This document shows positions 33,015-42,446 of a stretch of DNA of 64,000 nucleotides, one piece after another. Origin of the DNA: Bythopirellula sp. (GTDB taxonomy: Bacteria; Planctomycetota; Planctomycetia; Pirellulales; Lacipirellulaceae). Made by a program: the position numbers and the translations under genes. Under the pieces are notes generated by a model. That model saw only the letters and a program-made list of their open reading frames with translations. It did not search any database and was not told where the DNA came from. Numbering within the stretch: the first letter of the stretch is position 1; each line of letters opens with the position of its first letter. The stretch covers positions 1 through 64,000 of the forward strand of contig JANQQA010000163.1 in NCBI GenBank assembly GCA_028285205.1, in the 5' to 3' direction.

Positions 33015-34685
33015 TCATTCCGTCCGCTCTTCAGCCGCGACGTTCCGCTTATAGGCGTCACCCAGCAGTAGGAAGTCGCTGTAACCGTTGTCGAGTTCGC
33101 GCCACCAGTCGTCGTTGTTTTCATACTTTTCGATGTGTTCGTCTAGGTCGGATGAATAAACAAGCAAGCCATCACGGTATCGCATTGAGCGGAAGGACTC
33201 GTCCGATTTCGTTTGCTCTGGCAAGAGCTGCTCGACAGTTCCAGGCCATTCCCCATGCTCACGTCGAAACAGCATCGCAGCGATGGTAGTGTTACTCAGC
33301 TTTCGTCGTGTGTTGCCACGGTCCGCCCACACCGGAAAAACGCTAATGTCATGGAGATCGACAAGGTATCGTCCACTGGGGTGAAGCTTCCCGTCCTCAT
33401 AGTCGAGCCAAGGCTGCTCTTCAAAGTCGTAGTCGGAGAGGCGGCAGTAATTCTGGGTCGCACGAATGTCGTCGCGGGCGAAGAGGAGTCGGTTTGTAGC
33501 CGCCCCCATTGCAATTGCTATTCTGGTACGCCAATCCTTTTTTGCTCCGCCATCGGCTCGCCGAAGCAGCAGCTCTTCGTAGCCGACTCCCCGATGAATG
33601 TCCGCGATCCGCTTCATCACCTCGGCTCCGTGCCATCGCCAAGCATGCTCAAACGCTTCTTCCGATGGTATCGGCGGTGCTTGGAGGTTTCGCAGCACGT
33701 CCTCCGGCACATCGTGGTCGGTTGCCGAGAGGTGTTCGAGGATGTTCTTAATGTGAGCTTCGCACCAGAGGAAGAAGACAAGCCTAACGTTCCGTCGGTC
33801 GAGTTGAAAATGCTCTTGCAGCCGGCGAATGGCTTGAACCGACCTGAACGCCTCAGCGCTTCGATCCCGTTCGATCGCGAGCAGAGCGCTCCACGAGATT
33901 CGCCCAGTCGCCGAGATGAGCCCGATGTTGGTGTCCATCCCGTCGATTATATGCAGTGGTTGATAGGCGTCCTCAAAACAACAACCCTCTCGCTCAGCGG
34001 CGAGGTGGAATTCTTCGATGAGCGGACGAAGTCGCTCCAAGTACTCCAGTGCTGCCTTGTCTGTTGGGTTGTGAGTAGGTTGCTCCCAGTAGTCGCCGTC
34101 CTCCGCTGCTAATTGCTTCTGCAACGCCGCAACCTTCTGATAGTGAACTGCGGCGTTCGTCGCCTCATCAAGAGCCGGCGGTCTCATGGATTCACTAATC
34201 GCCGTCGCCTGCGACGCAAGATGGCCCAATCGCCACCTGAGTTCAAAATCCTGGATAATCACCGCCCCAACAAGTAGAGCAAACACCAAAGAAGCCCTCT
34301 TGGACCGAGCGGCGATGCTCCAGGTCGCTGCGCGCGGAAGATAAGCGACGTCTGGCTTTGGCCACAGGCCTCGGACGCCAATCAGCATCAGCCCTAGGAC
34401 GAATGGCACACAGAACGAAGCGATCCAGATTGTAAGCGTAGGAATGTGCTGATAGCAGCGAACGATACTGCCCGCCAGTTCCCCCCATTCACCTAGCCAC
34501 AAGAACAGGCTTGTCACCAGGAGCACGAGCAGCGGCACACCTACGAAGCACGCCGACAAGATTACCGCCCATCGACGCATTGCAGAATAGGGCAACCAAG
34601 AAAGGAATCGTAGTGCTAAGGTGGCGGCCACGTCGGCCGAGAACCACCCGGCCAGCACTGTCAGCAAATACAGCACCCAATGCAT
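33015..34685 (-). CDS. Large hypothetical membrane protein
   Basis: This 556-residue protein has four hydrophobic segments in the first 160 residues (about 3-25, 40-65, 82-108 and 133-150), then a large soluble domain. The soluble part is helical and Glu/Arg-rich (NAAVHYQKVAALQKQLAAED, ISWSALLAIERDRSAEAFRS) with WRWHGAEVMKRIADIHRGVG in the middle. Near the C-terminus, IAAMLFRREHGEWPGTVEQL LLP-type wording recalls planctomycete proteins whose helices sample 'y...hG.wP..l..L.P'. The function is unknown. It has no close functional neighbour. Confidence 0.75.
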   Translation of the reverse strand: MHWVLYLLTVLAGWFSADVAATLALRFLSWLPYSAMRRWAVILSACFVGVPLLVLLVTSLFLWLGEWGELAGSIVRCYQHIPTLTIWIASFCVPFVLGLMLIGVRGLWPKPDVAYLPRAATWSIAARSKRASLVFALLVGAVIIQDFELRWRLGHLASQATAISESMRPPALDEATNAAVHYQKVAALQKQLAAEDGDYWEQPTHNPTDKAALEYLERLRPLIEEFHLAAEREGCCFEDAYQPLHIIDGMDTNIGLISATGRISWSALLAIERDRSAEAFRSVQAIRRLQEHFQLDRRNVRLVFFLWCEAHIKNILEHLSATDHDVPEDVLRNLQAPPIPSEEAFEHAWRWHGAEVMKRIADIHRGVGYEELLLRRADGGAKKDWRTRIAIAMGAATNRLLFARDDIRATQNYCRLSDYDFEEQPWLDYEDGKLHPSGRYLVDLHDISVFPVWADRGNTRRKLSNTTIAAMLFRREHGEWPGTVEQLLPEQTKSDESFRSMRYRDGLLVYSSDLDEHIEKYENNDDWWRELDNGYSDFLLLGDAYKRNVAAEERTE

Positions 34686-34903
34686 TAAAAGACTCGTGCG
34701 ATCGATGACGGGGAAGAACCGACTATTGTACCAACAAGAAAACGACAGCGAGAACAGCGCAGCGATGCGGCAAAAAGAAACATCGAAGCTTAGCTAGGCA
34801 CCTCAATCGGACACAGGCTTCTTCGTCTTGTTGCCTAGCAGCATGCTAATTGCCGGCCTGAGCGTAAGACGTCGACCGCTCGTTCGCGACACCCTACCGC
34901 ACC

Positions 34904-35095
34904 TTACCCCACCTGCCCGTCGCCATCCAAATCCTTCCCAAAATGATTCTCGAGCGTCTCCAGTAACTTGCGTTGCAACTGCTGCGTGGCGTGCAGCTGA
35001 AGCTCTAGCGCCGCGACGCGTTGTTCGAGTGACTCGTTGGCGGCTTGATGTTCGTCGAGTTGGCTTTGTTGGATCAGATCCCAAAAAAGTCCCAT
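34904..35095 (-). CDS. Small coiled-coil protein with EF-hand-like tail
   Basis: The start is taken at ATG 35095 (MGLFWDLIQQSQLDEHQAAN); the frame is open further to 35161. The 63-residue product has a hydrophobic N-terminal patch, then a coiled coil (LEQRVAALELQLHATQQLQR) and a C-terminal DLDGDGQVG. That tail resembles the calcium-binding loop of an EF hand or dockerin without the second half. I recall similar short proteins from planctomycetes; function is unknown. Upstream lies a 2 x 21-base tandem repeat. Confidence 0.72.
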   Translation of the reverse strand: MGLFWDLIQQSQLDEHQAANESLEQRVAALELQLHATQQLQRKLLETLENHFGKDLDGDGQVG

Positions 35096-35128
35096 CGTGT
35101 CACCTCGATTCAGTTTGTGAGTGAGCTG

Positions 35129-35170
35129 CCAGCGTTGCACCGCAATAGACCAGCGTTGCACCGCAATAGA
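35129..35170. repeat. Two tandem 21-base repeats
   Basis: CCAGCGTTGCACCGCAATAG plus A is repeated exactly at 35129-35149 and 35150-35170, about 35 bases upstream of the start at 35095. It could be a binding-site pair or a simple slippage duplication. Confidence 0.9.
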
Positions 35171-35214
35171 GTGGAACTGAAATCCAACACTAGATCAATG
35201 TGTGGAAGAATCCA

Positions 35215-35285
35215 GCCACGAAAAACACAAGGAACGCAAACGGGGACTGATGAGTTCTTGCTGTGCCCTTTGTGTTTTTCGTGGC
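35215..35285. repeat. Inverted repeat, GCCACGAAAAACAC family (copy 2)
   Basis: The 16-base arms 35215-35230 (GCCACGAAAAACACAA) and 35270-35285 are perfect reverse complements around a 39-base loop. The first 14 bases match the arm at 9067-9080. Confidence 0.88.
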
Positions 35286-35425
35286 AAGCACCATGCTGCG
35301 TTTCACAGAGTGGCTCAAAACCGATTGCTGAATTAGGCAGCGCGGTCGGATAGAATAGTCGTGCCCGGAACGCTCGCAATCAGCGAGCCGACCTGCCTCC
35401 AAGGCGTAAGCGGCATTCGAGGCGA

Positions 35426-35570
35426 GTTTTGCTTGCAGAACTGGCCCAACGCGACTGCGAGATGTTGCCGTAAGCCTTTGTAAGCAAATCACTTACGGCA
35501 ACGTGCTTGGGCCCGTGGAGTCGAGTTTTGCTCGACGGATTTTAGTTCGACTGCGTGAGCAAAACTCAGT
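35426..35570. repeat. Hairpin cluster downstream of the heme-protein gene
   Basis: GTTGCCGTAAG (35465-35475) pairs with CTTACGGCAAC (35493-35503). GTCGAG (35520-35525) pairs with CTCGAC (35531-35536) around TTTTG. The word GAGTTTTGCT or its complement occurs three times (about 35434, 35524 and 35553). On the minus strand this lies just after the stop of the heme protein at 35579, so part of it may terminate that transcript. Confidence 0.7.
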
Positions 35571-35578
35571 TACCCGAT

Positions 35579-38500
35579 TTAGCGCTTCGCCGCCTCGGGT
35601 TGCTTGTTCGCCATTTCGCCAACTTGGCCTTGGGTTCCCGTCGGATCGGACAGAAACGCGAACAGGTCGGCCACTTCGCTGAGCGAGAGTTTGTTGAGCA
35701 GTCCCGTTGGCATGACCGAGACGCGGCTGACGCGGAGGTCGTCGATGTCGGCGTGGGCGAGGTCGACCTTTTGCCCGTCGGAGAGCAGCACGGTCACGCC
35801 CGCGTTGCCGCGCGGAACGACCAACCCGCTGTACGTGCGACCGTTGGTCGTGACGTTTTTGCTGGCGTACTGATCCGAGATGTTGTGGGACGGATAGCCG
35901 ACCGACTCGAGTAGCGCCTGCTGTTGGAACCGCTGGGCGATCGCCGTCAGGTCGGGACCGATGGTTTCACCCTTGCTACCGCAACGATGGCACTTGAAGC
36001 AATCGGCTTTGGTGAACGCCGCTTCGCCGCGCTCGCGATCACCGGCGCGGCCCGACCGCGTGCCGAGGAAGGCAAGCAGTTCGTCGTGACTCCATTTGTC
36101 GGTGCCTGAGTCGACGGGCAGTTCGGCAGGGGGGGCGCCGGGGAAGTGCTTGGCGTACCATTGCTGCCAACCGGCGAGCTTGGCTTGCCAGTCGGTGGAG
36201 GGTTGCCCGGGTTGGTTCGATTGGGCTTGCCCTGACCAGTGGTCGAGCAACTGCAGCGCCAGCGGCGCACCGTTGTCGCCCAAGCGCAGGCCGAGGAGAA
36301 TCACTTGACGGAACGGTTCAGGCTGTTGGGGTCTTTGTGCCACTTGGGCGAGGGCGCGTAAGACCTCATGCGCTACGATGCCATCAACCGTCTTGATCGA
36401 GTCGACGAGATACGCCCAGTTATCGCCTTGGGGGTGCTGAGCGAGCGTCATTGCAATCGTAGTGCGCTGCTCCGGCTCTTTGGCATAGATGTCACGCAGG
36501 TAAGCGAGTGCAGCGGGTTCGCCGCTACGTCCGAGCACGGCCAGGATGCCAACGCGCAGCCGACGATAGGTGTCGCTCTTGGCACACATCGGCTTGACCC
36601 GGCCATCGAGAGCACGTAGCTCGGCGAGCAACTCGGCACCCGGGCTGGCCGGCAGCGTGGCGAGCAACGACAACGCCGAGGTGGGCCACTGATCGCCGGT
36701 GGTGATGATTTGTCGCGCCTCGGCAGGAGTCATTTGCGCGAAAAAGTCGCGGGCGAAGTTCTCCAGGTAGGCACTAACGCTGTAGCCGCCGGGCACGGCA
36801 CGCGAGACTTCGTAGAATTTGAGGAAGGCTTGCTTCGACTCAGGCGTCCATCCGGTCTGCAGTCGGCCGGCGTAAGCGCCGAGATGGATTTTCTCGGGGT
36901 CGGCCAGGTCTTCGCGAAGCATTTGTGTGGCGAACTTCTCGGCACTGCCGGGAACTTGCAGGTAGACGAGAAGCCGGACGAGCTCGCGGTCGATCGGATC
37001 GACGCCACTGGGGAACTGTTGCAGCAATGTGGAACCGAGCGAAGGAACGTTTTGTGGGGTAATTTTACCTAGGTCCAATGCCAGTTGCGCTACGCGTAAT
37101 AAGTCGAGACGCAGTCGATTGCTCGCGGCAGTTGACTCCGTGGTGGGAGCGCTGGCTAGCAGTTGTTCGCAGCGCGGCAACACGGCTTGGGCAGCCTGCG
37201 TGCTGGGCGACGCGGCAAGGATCGCTGCCGAACCGCGGCAGAAGACGGTAGTGCTAGGGTGCTCGAGCACCTGTTGAGCCCAATTGCCGAGTGGCAACTG
37301 CTCCAACGCGCGGCGAGCGGCGAACGCGACGAAACGGCTCTCATCGTCCAGCAGCTTGACGAACGTCTCAGGCGGGGCAGGGGAGCCGAAACGAGTGAGC
37401 GTCTCGCAGGCGACGCGACGGACGAAGGGTCCCTCATCGTCCAGCAGGCGGACGAGGGTGTCGCGGCTGGAAGTCGTGCGGTGAGCGAACAGCAGCCGCG
37501 CAGCACGGGTGCGCAGCTCGACGGAGGGATCGCTGGCCAACTGTGTCAGCAACGCTTCACTGGGCTGCGGACCGAACGTAGCTAGCAGGTCGAGCGCTTT
37601 GAGTCGTTCGGGGACGGGGCGCTTGGTGGACGCGGCAATCGTGGGCAGTTGCAGATCCCACTTTTGGCCAAGTGATTGCTTTACCCTGATAAGTTGCGAT
37701 TGTGACCAGGCAGCATCGAGCTGCGGCTGGGCGAGCGCGTCCTCCAGCGTGGAGGGCAGCCGGTCGGTGGTTTGATGCTTCGTCCAGCGGATGCGGTAGA
37801 CGCCTCCGTCGGTGCCACGACCGCCGGTGCAGAAGTAGAGTGCTCCGTCAGGTCCGACGGCAAGGTCCGTCGCGTTGAGCGGTCGGCCCTCGACGAAAAC
37901 CTCGTTGGTGGCGGTGTAGGAGGCCCCACCCGGTTGGAAGCGAAGACAGTGGATTTTGCCGGTTGCCCAGTCGCAACCGAAGAGAGCGCCACGGTAGCGT
38001 TCCGGAAATGCATCGTGGTAGTAGAATTCGACTCCGGTCGGCGAACCGGCACCGAGATTGATCGCGGCGGGTAAGCTGTCGAGGTAGTAGGACGGCCATT
38101 TTGCCCAACCGCTACGCCAGCCGAGTTCGGCACCGGCGCTCACATGATTGATACGTGTGGGGCGATACCAGGGGGCGCCCATGTCCCATTCCATATCGGC
38201 GTCGTAGGTAAACAATTCACCCGCAGCGTTGAACGCGAAGTCGTACGAGTTTCGCAGCCCACCAGCCACGAGTTCGACGAAGCTGCCTTCGGTGTCGGTG
38301 CGGAAGACTGTGCCGCCGGGCGCTGGAATGCCGACCGCGTGACCACGCGGATCGTCGTAGCGCGGCTTGACGAGATCGCCCTCGTAGGCGTTGCGGTAGG
38401 GGCTCTGAGGTCCAGGTTGCACGCCCACCCGGGCGTGATCGCCGATGATGACGTACAGCATTCCGTCGGGGCCGAGTCGTACCGCATGCGCACCGTGCTC

Positions 38501-39406
38501 GCCGCGCGAACCGCGAATGGGCACAAGTGCTTTGATCTCCTCTGCCGCACCGTCGCGGTTGGCATCGCGCAACCGATAGAGAGCGACGCCTTCGGGGCCG
38601 TCGCCAATGGAATACACGCTACCTTGGTAAGCGAGAATGCCTTGCACATTCTTGATTTGGTTGGAGAACACCTCAACCGCGTCGTGCGCGCCGTTGCCAT
38701 CGGTATCGGTCAGCAACAGCAGGTGACCGCCTTCGCGCGAGGCAAGAATGTTTCCGTCTCCGTCGAACGACATCGCGATCAGCGATCCAACTTCGTGATC
38801 AGCCATCAGTCGCTCGACGGTAAACTCTTTGCCGATCTTGAATCGCGAACCCTCGCCGGCGAATACGACCTCATCACCCCAAGGGAGTGTTGCGTTGAGC
38901 ATGCCGTAGCTCTTTGCCCCGACCCATTCGCGGTCGGGGAAGTCAGGGTTCGACCAGCTTTGATACTGCCGCACGCTGGTCTTCCACGACTTGTTGGTCG
39001 AGTAGCTGACGAACGTGTTACCGTTCTCCTTCACCAGCACCCGCGCGACCAGCCCCGCCGATCCGGCGTCGATGTTGCTCACCTTCACGGCGATACAGTT
39101 GCGGCCTTTACGCAAATGTTTCGAGATGTCGTAGACCTGCATCTGCCGCCAGTCTTCGCCGCGACCGACCGGCTGCTCGTTGACGAACAGCTCGAAGCGA
39201 TTGTCGGCGGTGATCTGCACCTCACCCAGCTCGGGCGCCTGCAGGTCGAATGACTTACGGAAGTAGCAGTCGCCAACGGGCACTTCGTTCTTTTCGTGCG
39301 AGGGCGACCAAATCCATTGCGGCTCTTGAGCAGTGACAACTTCGCACAGGCTGAGAATGATAAGTGTGAGCGCCGACACGCGCGTACCCACGGCAATCGC
39401 CTTCAT
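35579..39406 (-). CDS. PVC-type membrane-bound dehydrogenase/HEAT/cytochrome c-like heme protein
   Basis: The start is taken at ATG 39406 (MKAIAVGTRVSALTLIILSL, signal peptide). The 1275-residue protein has, in order: a galactose-binding-like domain (about 30-175, FRKSFDLQAPELGEVQITAD); a sorbosone/glucose-dehydrogenase-like beta-propeller (about 190-545, GSRGEHGAHAVRLGPDGMLY, GDHARVGVQPG); HEAT repeats (about 560-1090, TRAARLLFAHRTTSSRDTLV); and a C-terminal heme domain with CFKCH (CxxCH, about residue 1140) followed by GETIGPDL. This architecture is characteristic of planctomycetes and verrucomicrobia. It is periplasmic and probably redox-active; the substrate is unknown. Confidence 0.92.
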   Translation of the reverse strand: MKAIAVGTRVSALTLIILSLCEVVTAQEPQWIWSPSHEKNEVPVGDCYFRKSFDLQAPELGEVQITADNRFELFVNEQPVGRGEDWRQMQVYDISKHLRKGRNCIAVKVSNIDAGSAGLVARVLVKENGNTFVSYSTNKSWKTSVRQYQSWSNPDFPDREWVGAKSYGMLNATLPWGDEVVFAGEGSRFKIGKEFTVERLMADHEVGSLIAMSFDGDGNILASREGGHLLLLTDTDGNGAHDAVEVFSNQIKNVQGILAYQGSVYSIGDGPEGVALYRLRDANRDGAAEEIKALVPIRGSRGEHGAHAVRLGPDGMLYVIIGDHARVGVQPGPQSPYRNAYEGDLVKPRYDDPRGHAVGIPAPGGTVFRTDTEGSFVELVAGGLRNSYDFAFNAAGELFTYDADMEWDMGAPWYRPTRINHVSAGAELGWRSGWAKWPSYYLDSLPAAINLGAGSPTGVEFYYHDAFPERYRGALFGCDWATGKIHCLRFQPGGASYTATNEVFVEGRPLNATDLAVGPDGALYFCTGGRGTDGGVYRIRWTKHQTTDRLPSTLEDALAQPQLDAAWSQSQLIRVKQSLGQKWDLQLPTIAASTKRPVPERLKALDLLATFGPQPSEALLTQLASDPSVELRTRAARLLFAHRTTSSRDTLVRLLDDEGPFVRRVACETLTRFGSPAPPETFVKLLDDESRFVAFAARRALEQLPLGNWAQQVLEHPSTTVFCRGSAAILAASPSTQAAQAVLPRCEQLLASAPTTESTAASNRLRLDLLRVAQLALDLGKITPQNVPSLGSTLLQQFPSGVDPIDRELVRLLVYLQVPGSAEKFATQMLREDLADPEKIHLGAYAGRLQTGWTPESKQAFLKFYEVSRAVPGGYSVSAYLENFARDFFAQMTPAEARQIITTGDQWPTSALSLLATLPASPGAELLAELRALDGRVKPMCAKSDTYRRLRVGILAVLGRSGEPAALAYLRDIYAKEPEQRTTIAMTLAQHPQGDNWAYLVDSIKTVDGIVAHEVLRALAQVAQRPQQPEPFRQVILLGLRLGDNGAPLALQLLDHWSGQAQSNQPGQPSTDWQAKLAGWQQWYAKHFPGAPPAELPVDSGTDKWSHDELLAFLGTRSGRAGDRERGEAAFTKADCFKCHRCGSKGETIGPDLTAIAQRFQQQALLESVGYPSHNISDQYASKNVTTNGRTYSGLVVPRGNAGVTVLLSDGQKVDLAHADIDDLRVSRVSVMPTGLLNKLSLSEVADLFAFLSDPTGTQGQVGEMANKQPEAAKR

Positions 39407-39646
39407 GGCTTCCTCGCAGATCAAAGGTTCAGAGCATCCCCGCCTCGTGCGGTAGAGCCGATCAATCTACCGAGGATTGCCGCTGACGAGCAACAGAAGT
39501 TCGGGCCTGCTAGCAAGGCGACTGTCTTGACCTGGGCAACTCGCCTGCGATACGATGCGCGCTTAGGCAGATTGCCCAGAATGCCGGGGTGTTGATCACT
39601 TGCCAAACCGCACGACCTCAAGCAGATACCCCCAAGTCATTTAGTA

Positions 39647-41458
39647 ATGCACTGCCGACTAACAGTTCTTGCGGTCCTTGTATGCTTGCCGGCGATTGGC
39701 GGATGTTCCGCTTCCGACGCTTCTCAAACGTCTGGTGATGAAAAGACAGCAGTGCTTTCGATGCGGACGTCGGGGCCGAACACATTGGATCCCGTCCAAG
39801 GCTCGACTCAATACGACAATCGGGCTTGCAGTATGGTGTATCAGACGCTGCTGCAGTATCGGTACTTGAAGCGCCCAGTCGAATTAGTGCCGTTGCTGCT
39901 GGCAGAGATGCCTGAAGTTTCCGATGGCGGAAGGCGATATCGATTTCGTCTGCGCAACGACGTCTACTTTCATGATCATCCATGCTTCCCTTCCGGCAAG
40001 GGACGCAAGCTGGTTGCTGATGACGTTTTCTATTCATTCAAGCGGCTTGCGGACAATGGGAATCTTCCGAAGGCTTGGTGGCTACTCAAGGAGACCATCG
40101 TGGGCTTCGACGAGTACCGCGCTGAGCAGAACGAAGTGGAGGAGTTCGACTACGATGCTCCGGTCGAGGGCATGAAGCGAATCAACGATTATGAGTTCGA
40201 GATACTTCTAAAGCAGCCCTTCTATCGATTTACCTACGTGCTGGCAATGTTCCAAACGGCAGTTGTGCCGCGTGAAGCCGTCGAATATTACGGTCCTCGG
40301 TTTTCTCGCCATCCCGTCGGAACCGGCGCGTTCGTGTTTGATCGCTGGGATATCGGCAGCCAGATAACCTATCGACGGAATCCGAATTACTGGGAGGAGT
40401 ATTACCCCGAGGACCCTGGACTGAACAAGGACGGCAGTGAGCCCTATCCAGGTTATCAAGAGGACAAAGAAATGGGATTCTACGTCGACGCGGGTAAACG
40501 TCTCCCGCTTGTTGACCGTGTGGACTTGGAGTTCTTCGTGCAAGCCCAGCCCAAGTGGCTGAAGTTTCGCAAGAAAGAGGTCGACTACACGATCGTCCCG
40601 GCTGAGAATTTCGAGGAAGCTTACATCAAGCGGACTGTAAGGTTGAAGCAAGAGTTTGCCGACGAAGGGGTTCGTTCGCATGCAGAACCGCTGCTCGATA
40701 TGATCTACATGGGCTTCAATATGGAAGACCCTGTGTTCGGCGGCTACGACGAGAAGCGGAAATGGCTCCGGCAGGCAATTGCGCTGGCAGTCGATTGGCA
40801 AGAGTGGAACGAGACATTCTACAACGGGCTGAATATCATTTATGATGGCCCGATTCCACCTGGTCTGGAGGGCCATCCGCAGGACCATTCACTGCCACAA
40901 GCTTACCGTGGTCCCGATTTGCAGCGGGCCCGTCAGCTGCTGGAGAAGGCGGGCTATCCCAACGGGGAAGGCCTCCCGAAGCTTGAGTTCTACGTTAGTC
41001 GTGGCGAGCGGAATCCTGAGGTCTCAGAAATGACAACGCGGAACCTGGCCCGCATCGGTGTGCGTCTGGACGTGCGGTTGGTGGACTTCTCGACATTGAT
41101 GGATGCGGTGCGGAACAAGCGGGCTCCGGCATTCAGCTTCGCCTGGGGGAGTGACTACCCGGACGCTGAGAACAACCTACAGCTGTTCTACGGTCCCAAT
41201 CGATCGCCAAGTTCCAATAACTTCAATTACGATCGTCCGGAGTACAACGTGTTGTATGAGCAAGCGCGCGTGATGCCGCCCTCACCGGAGCGGACCAAAC
41301 TCTATGAACAAATGCGAGACATGGTTGTCGAAGACGTGCCAGTGATCGGTTCGATGGCGCGGACGCGTTACTATCTCATTCATGATCGGCTCCGCAACTT
41401 TAAGCCGACCGAAGACTTCTTCAATTGGCCGAAGTACCTCAACGTTAAGCAGCCGTAG
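39647..41458 (+). CDS. Oligopeptide/dipeptide ABC transporter substrate-binding lipoprotein
   Basis: This 603-residue protein begins with a lipoprotein signal (VLAVLVCLPAIGGCSAS; lipobox IGGC, Cys near 20), so it is anchored by a lipid in the membrane. The body is the SBP family 5 fold: LDPVQGSTQYDNRACSMVYQ, YRFRLRNDVYFHDHPCFPSG (the 'lr..v.F.dG..ltAdDV' region), VADDVFYSFKRLAD, VGTGAFVFDRW and ARQLLEKAGYPNGEG. It delivers peptides to the permeases encoded directly downstream, with 21 bases to the next gene. It is longer than average (about 540) because of inserts around YPEDPGLNKDGSEPYPGYQE. Confidence 0.93.
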   Translation: MHCRLTVLAVLVCLPAIGGCSASDASQTSGDEKTAVLSMRTSGPNTLDPVQGSTQYDNRACSMVYQTLLQYRYLKRPVELVPLLLAEMPEVSDGGRRYRFRLRNDVYFHDHPCFPSGKGRKLVADDVFYSFKRLADNGNLPKAWWLLKETIVGFDEYRAEQNEVEEFDYDAPVEGMKRINDYEFEILLKQPFYRFTYVLAMFQTAVVPREAVEYYGPRFSRHPVGTGAFVFDRWDIGSQITYRRNPNYWEEYYPEDPGLNKDGSEPYPGYQEDKEMGFYVDAGKRLPLVDRVDLEFFVQAQPKWLKFRKKEVDYTIVPAENFEEAYIKRTVRLKQEFADEGVRSHAEPLLDMIYMGFNMEDPVFGGYDEKRKWLRQAIALAVDWQEWNETFYNGLNIIYDGPIPPGLEGHPQDHSLPQAYRGPDLQRARQLLEKAGYPNGEGLPKLEFYVSRGERNPEVSEMTTRNLARIGVRLDVRLVDFSTLMDAVRNKRAPAFSFAWGSDYPDAENNLQLFYGPNRSPSSNNFNYDRPEYNVLYEQARVMPPSPERTKLYEQMRDMVVEDVPVIGSMARTRYYLIHDRLRNFKPTEDFFNWPKYLNVKQP

Positions 41459-41479
41459 AGACAGCGGAGATCGCAGAGC

Positions 41480-42433
41480 ATGTGGGCATTCGTATTCCGT
41501 CGCGTGATATACAACATTCCGGTGTTTCTCGCGATCGTGTTCATGGTCATGTGGATTCTGAGCTATCGGGATCCAGTACCTGCCATGATGGGAAAGAATG
41601 CAAGTGAGGAAGAGATTCAGAGCAAACGCGTTGAGTTGGGGTTGGACAAGCCACTGGCTGAGCGTTATGTCACTCGACTCAAAGAAATTGTACTGCTCGA
41701 CTTCAGCCAAGAACTTTGGACGATGCCCGGGCTGACGGTTGGCGAATTGCTACGGCAGGCGGTGCCGATCTCGCTGGCGCTGACGTTGCCGGCGCTGTTT
41801 CTCACGACCGTAATTTCCGTCTGCATCGGTTTGATTTCGGCGTACGCGCGCGGACGGTGGCTAGATCGCTCCTTGGTCTTCGCTGCCGTGTTGGGGATGA
41901 GTATCAGCTTTCTCGTCTACATCATCTTTGGCCAGTATCTCGGCTCCTATCAACTCGGCCGACTCGTAAATCGGCCAATCTTCGCGATCTACGGGTACGA
42001 GCCTGGGATTCAGAACTGGGCGTACTACATGCTGCTGCCGGTGATGATTAGCGTGATCGTCTCGATGGGCTACAACACGCGCTTCTATCGCGCGGTCATG
42101 GTCGAGGAGACGACTCAAGACTACATCACGACCGCATGGTCAAAAGGCGCGACGACTTCCAAGATCATGTTTGTACACATGCTGCGCAACGCGATGATTC
42201 CCATTATTACGCGCGTCATGATCACTTTGCCGCTGCTGGTGACCGGGTCAATCTTGCTCGAGCGTTATTTTGGAATTCCCGGCATGGGTGAGGCATTACT
42301 GAATGCCATTAACAACAACGATTTTCCGGTCATCGAGATTTTCTCCTCGATTTTCGCGGGTTTGTTTATTTGTAGCATCATTCTGACAGACGTGCTCTAT
42401 GCGGTGTTTGATCCGCGAGTGCGTTTGCAATAA
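41480..42433 (+). CDS. OppB/DppB-type ABC transporter permease
   Basis: This 317-residue permease has a typical N-terminus (MWAFVFRRVIYNIPVFLAIV, first membrane helix), then the family's periplasmic phrase RVELGLDKPLAERYVTRL. Four to five further helices follow. The coupling EAA-like loop is YITTAWSKGATTSKIMFVHM followed by LRNAMIPIITRV. The end FDPRVRLQ is also typical. It pairs with the next gene to form the transmembrane pore of the peptide importer. Confidence 0.95.
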   Translation: MWAFVFRRVIYNIPVFLAIVFMVMWILSYRDPVPAMMGKNASEEEIQSKRVELGLDKPLAERYVTRLKEIVLLDFSQELWTMPGLTVGELLRQAVPISLALTLPALFLTTVISVCIGLISAYARGRWLDRSLVFAAVLGMSISFLVYIIFGQYLGSYQLGRLVNRPIFAIYGYEPGIQNWAYYMLLPVMISVIVSMGYNTRFYRAVMVEETTQDYITTAWSKGATTSKIMFVHMLRNAMIPIITRVMITLPLLVTGSILLERYFGIPGMGEALLNAINNNDFPVIEIFSSIFAGLFICSIILTDVLYAVFDPRVRLQ

Positions 42434-42446
42434 GTGCAAGTGATCG

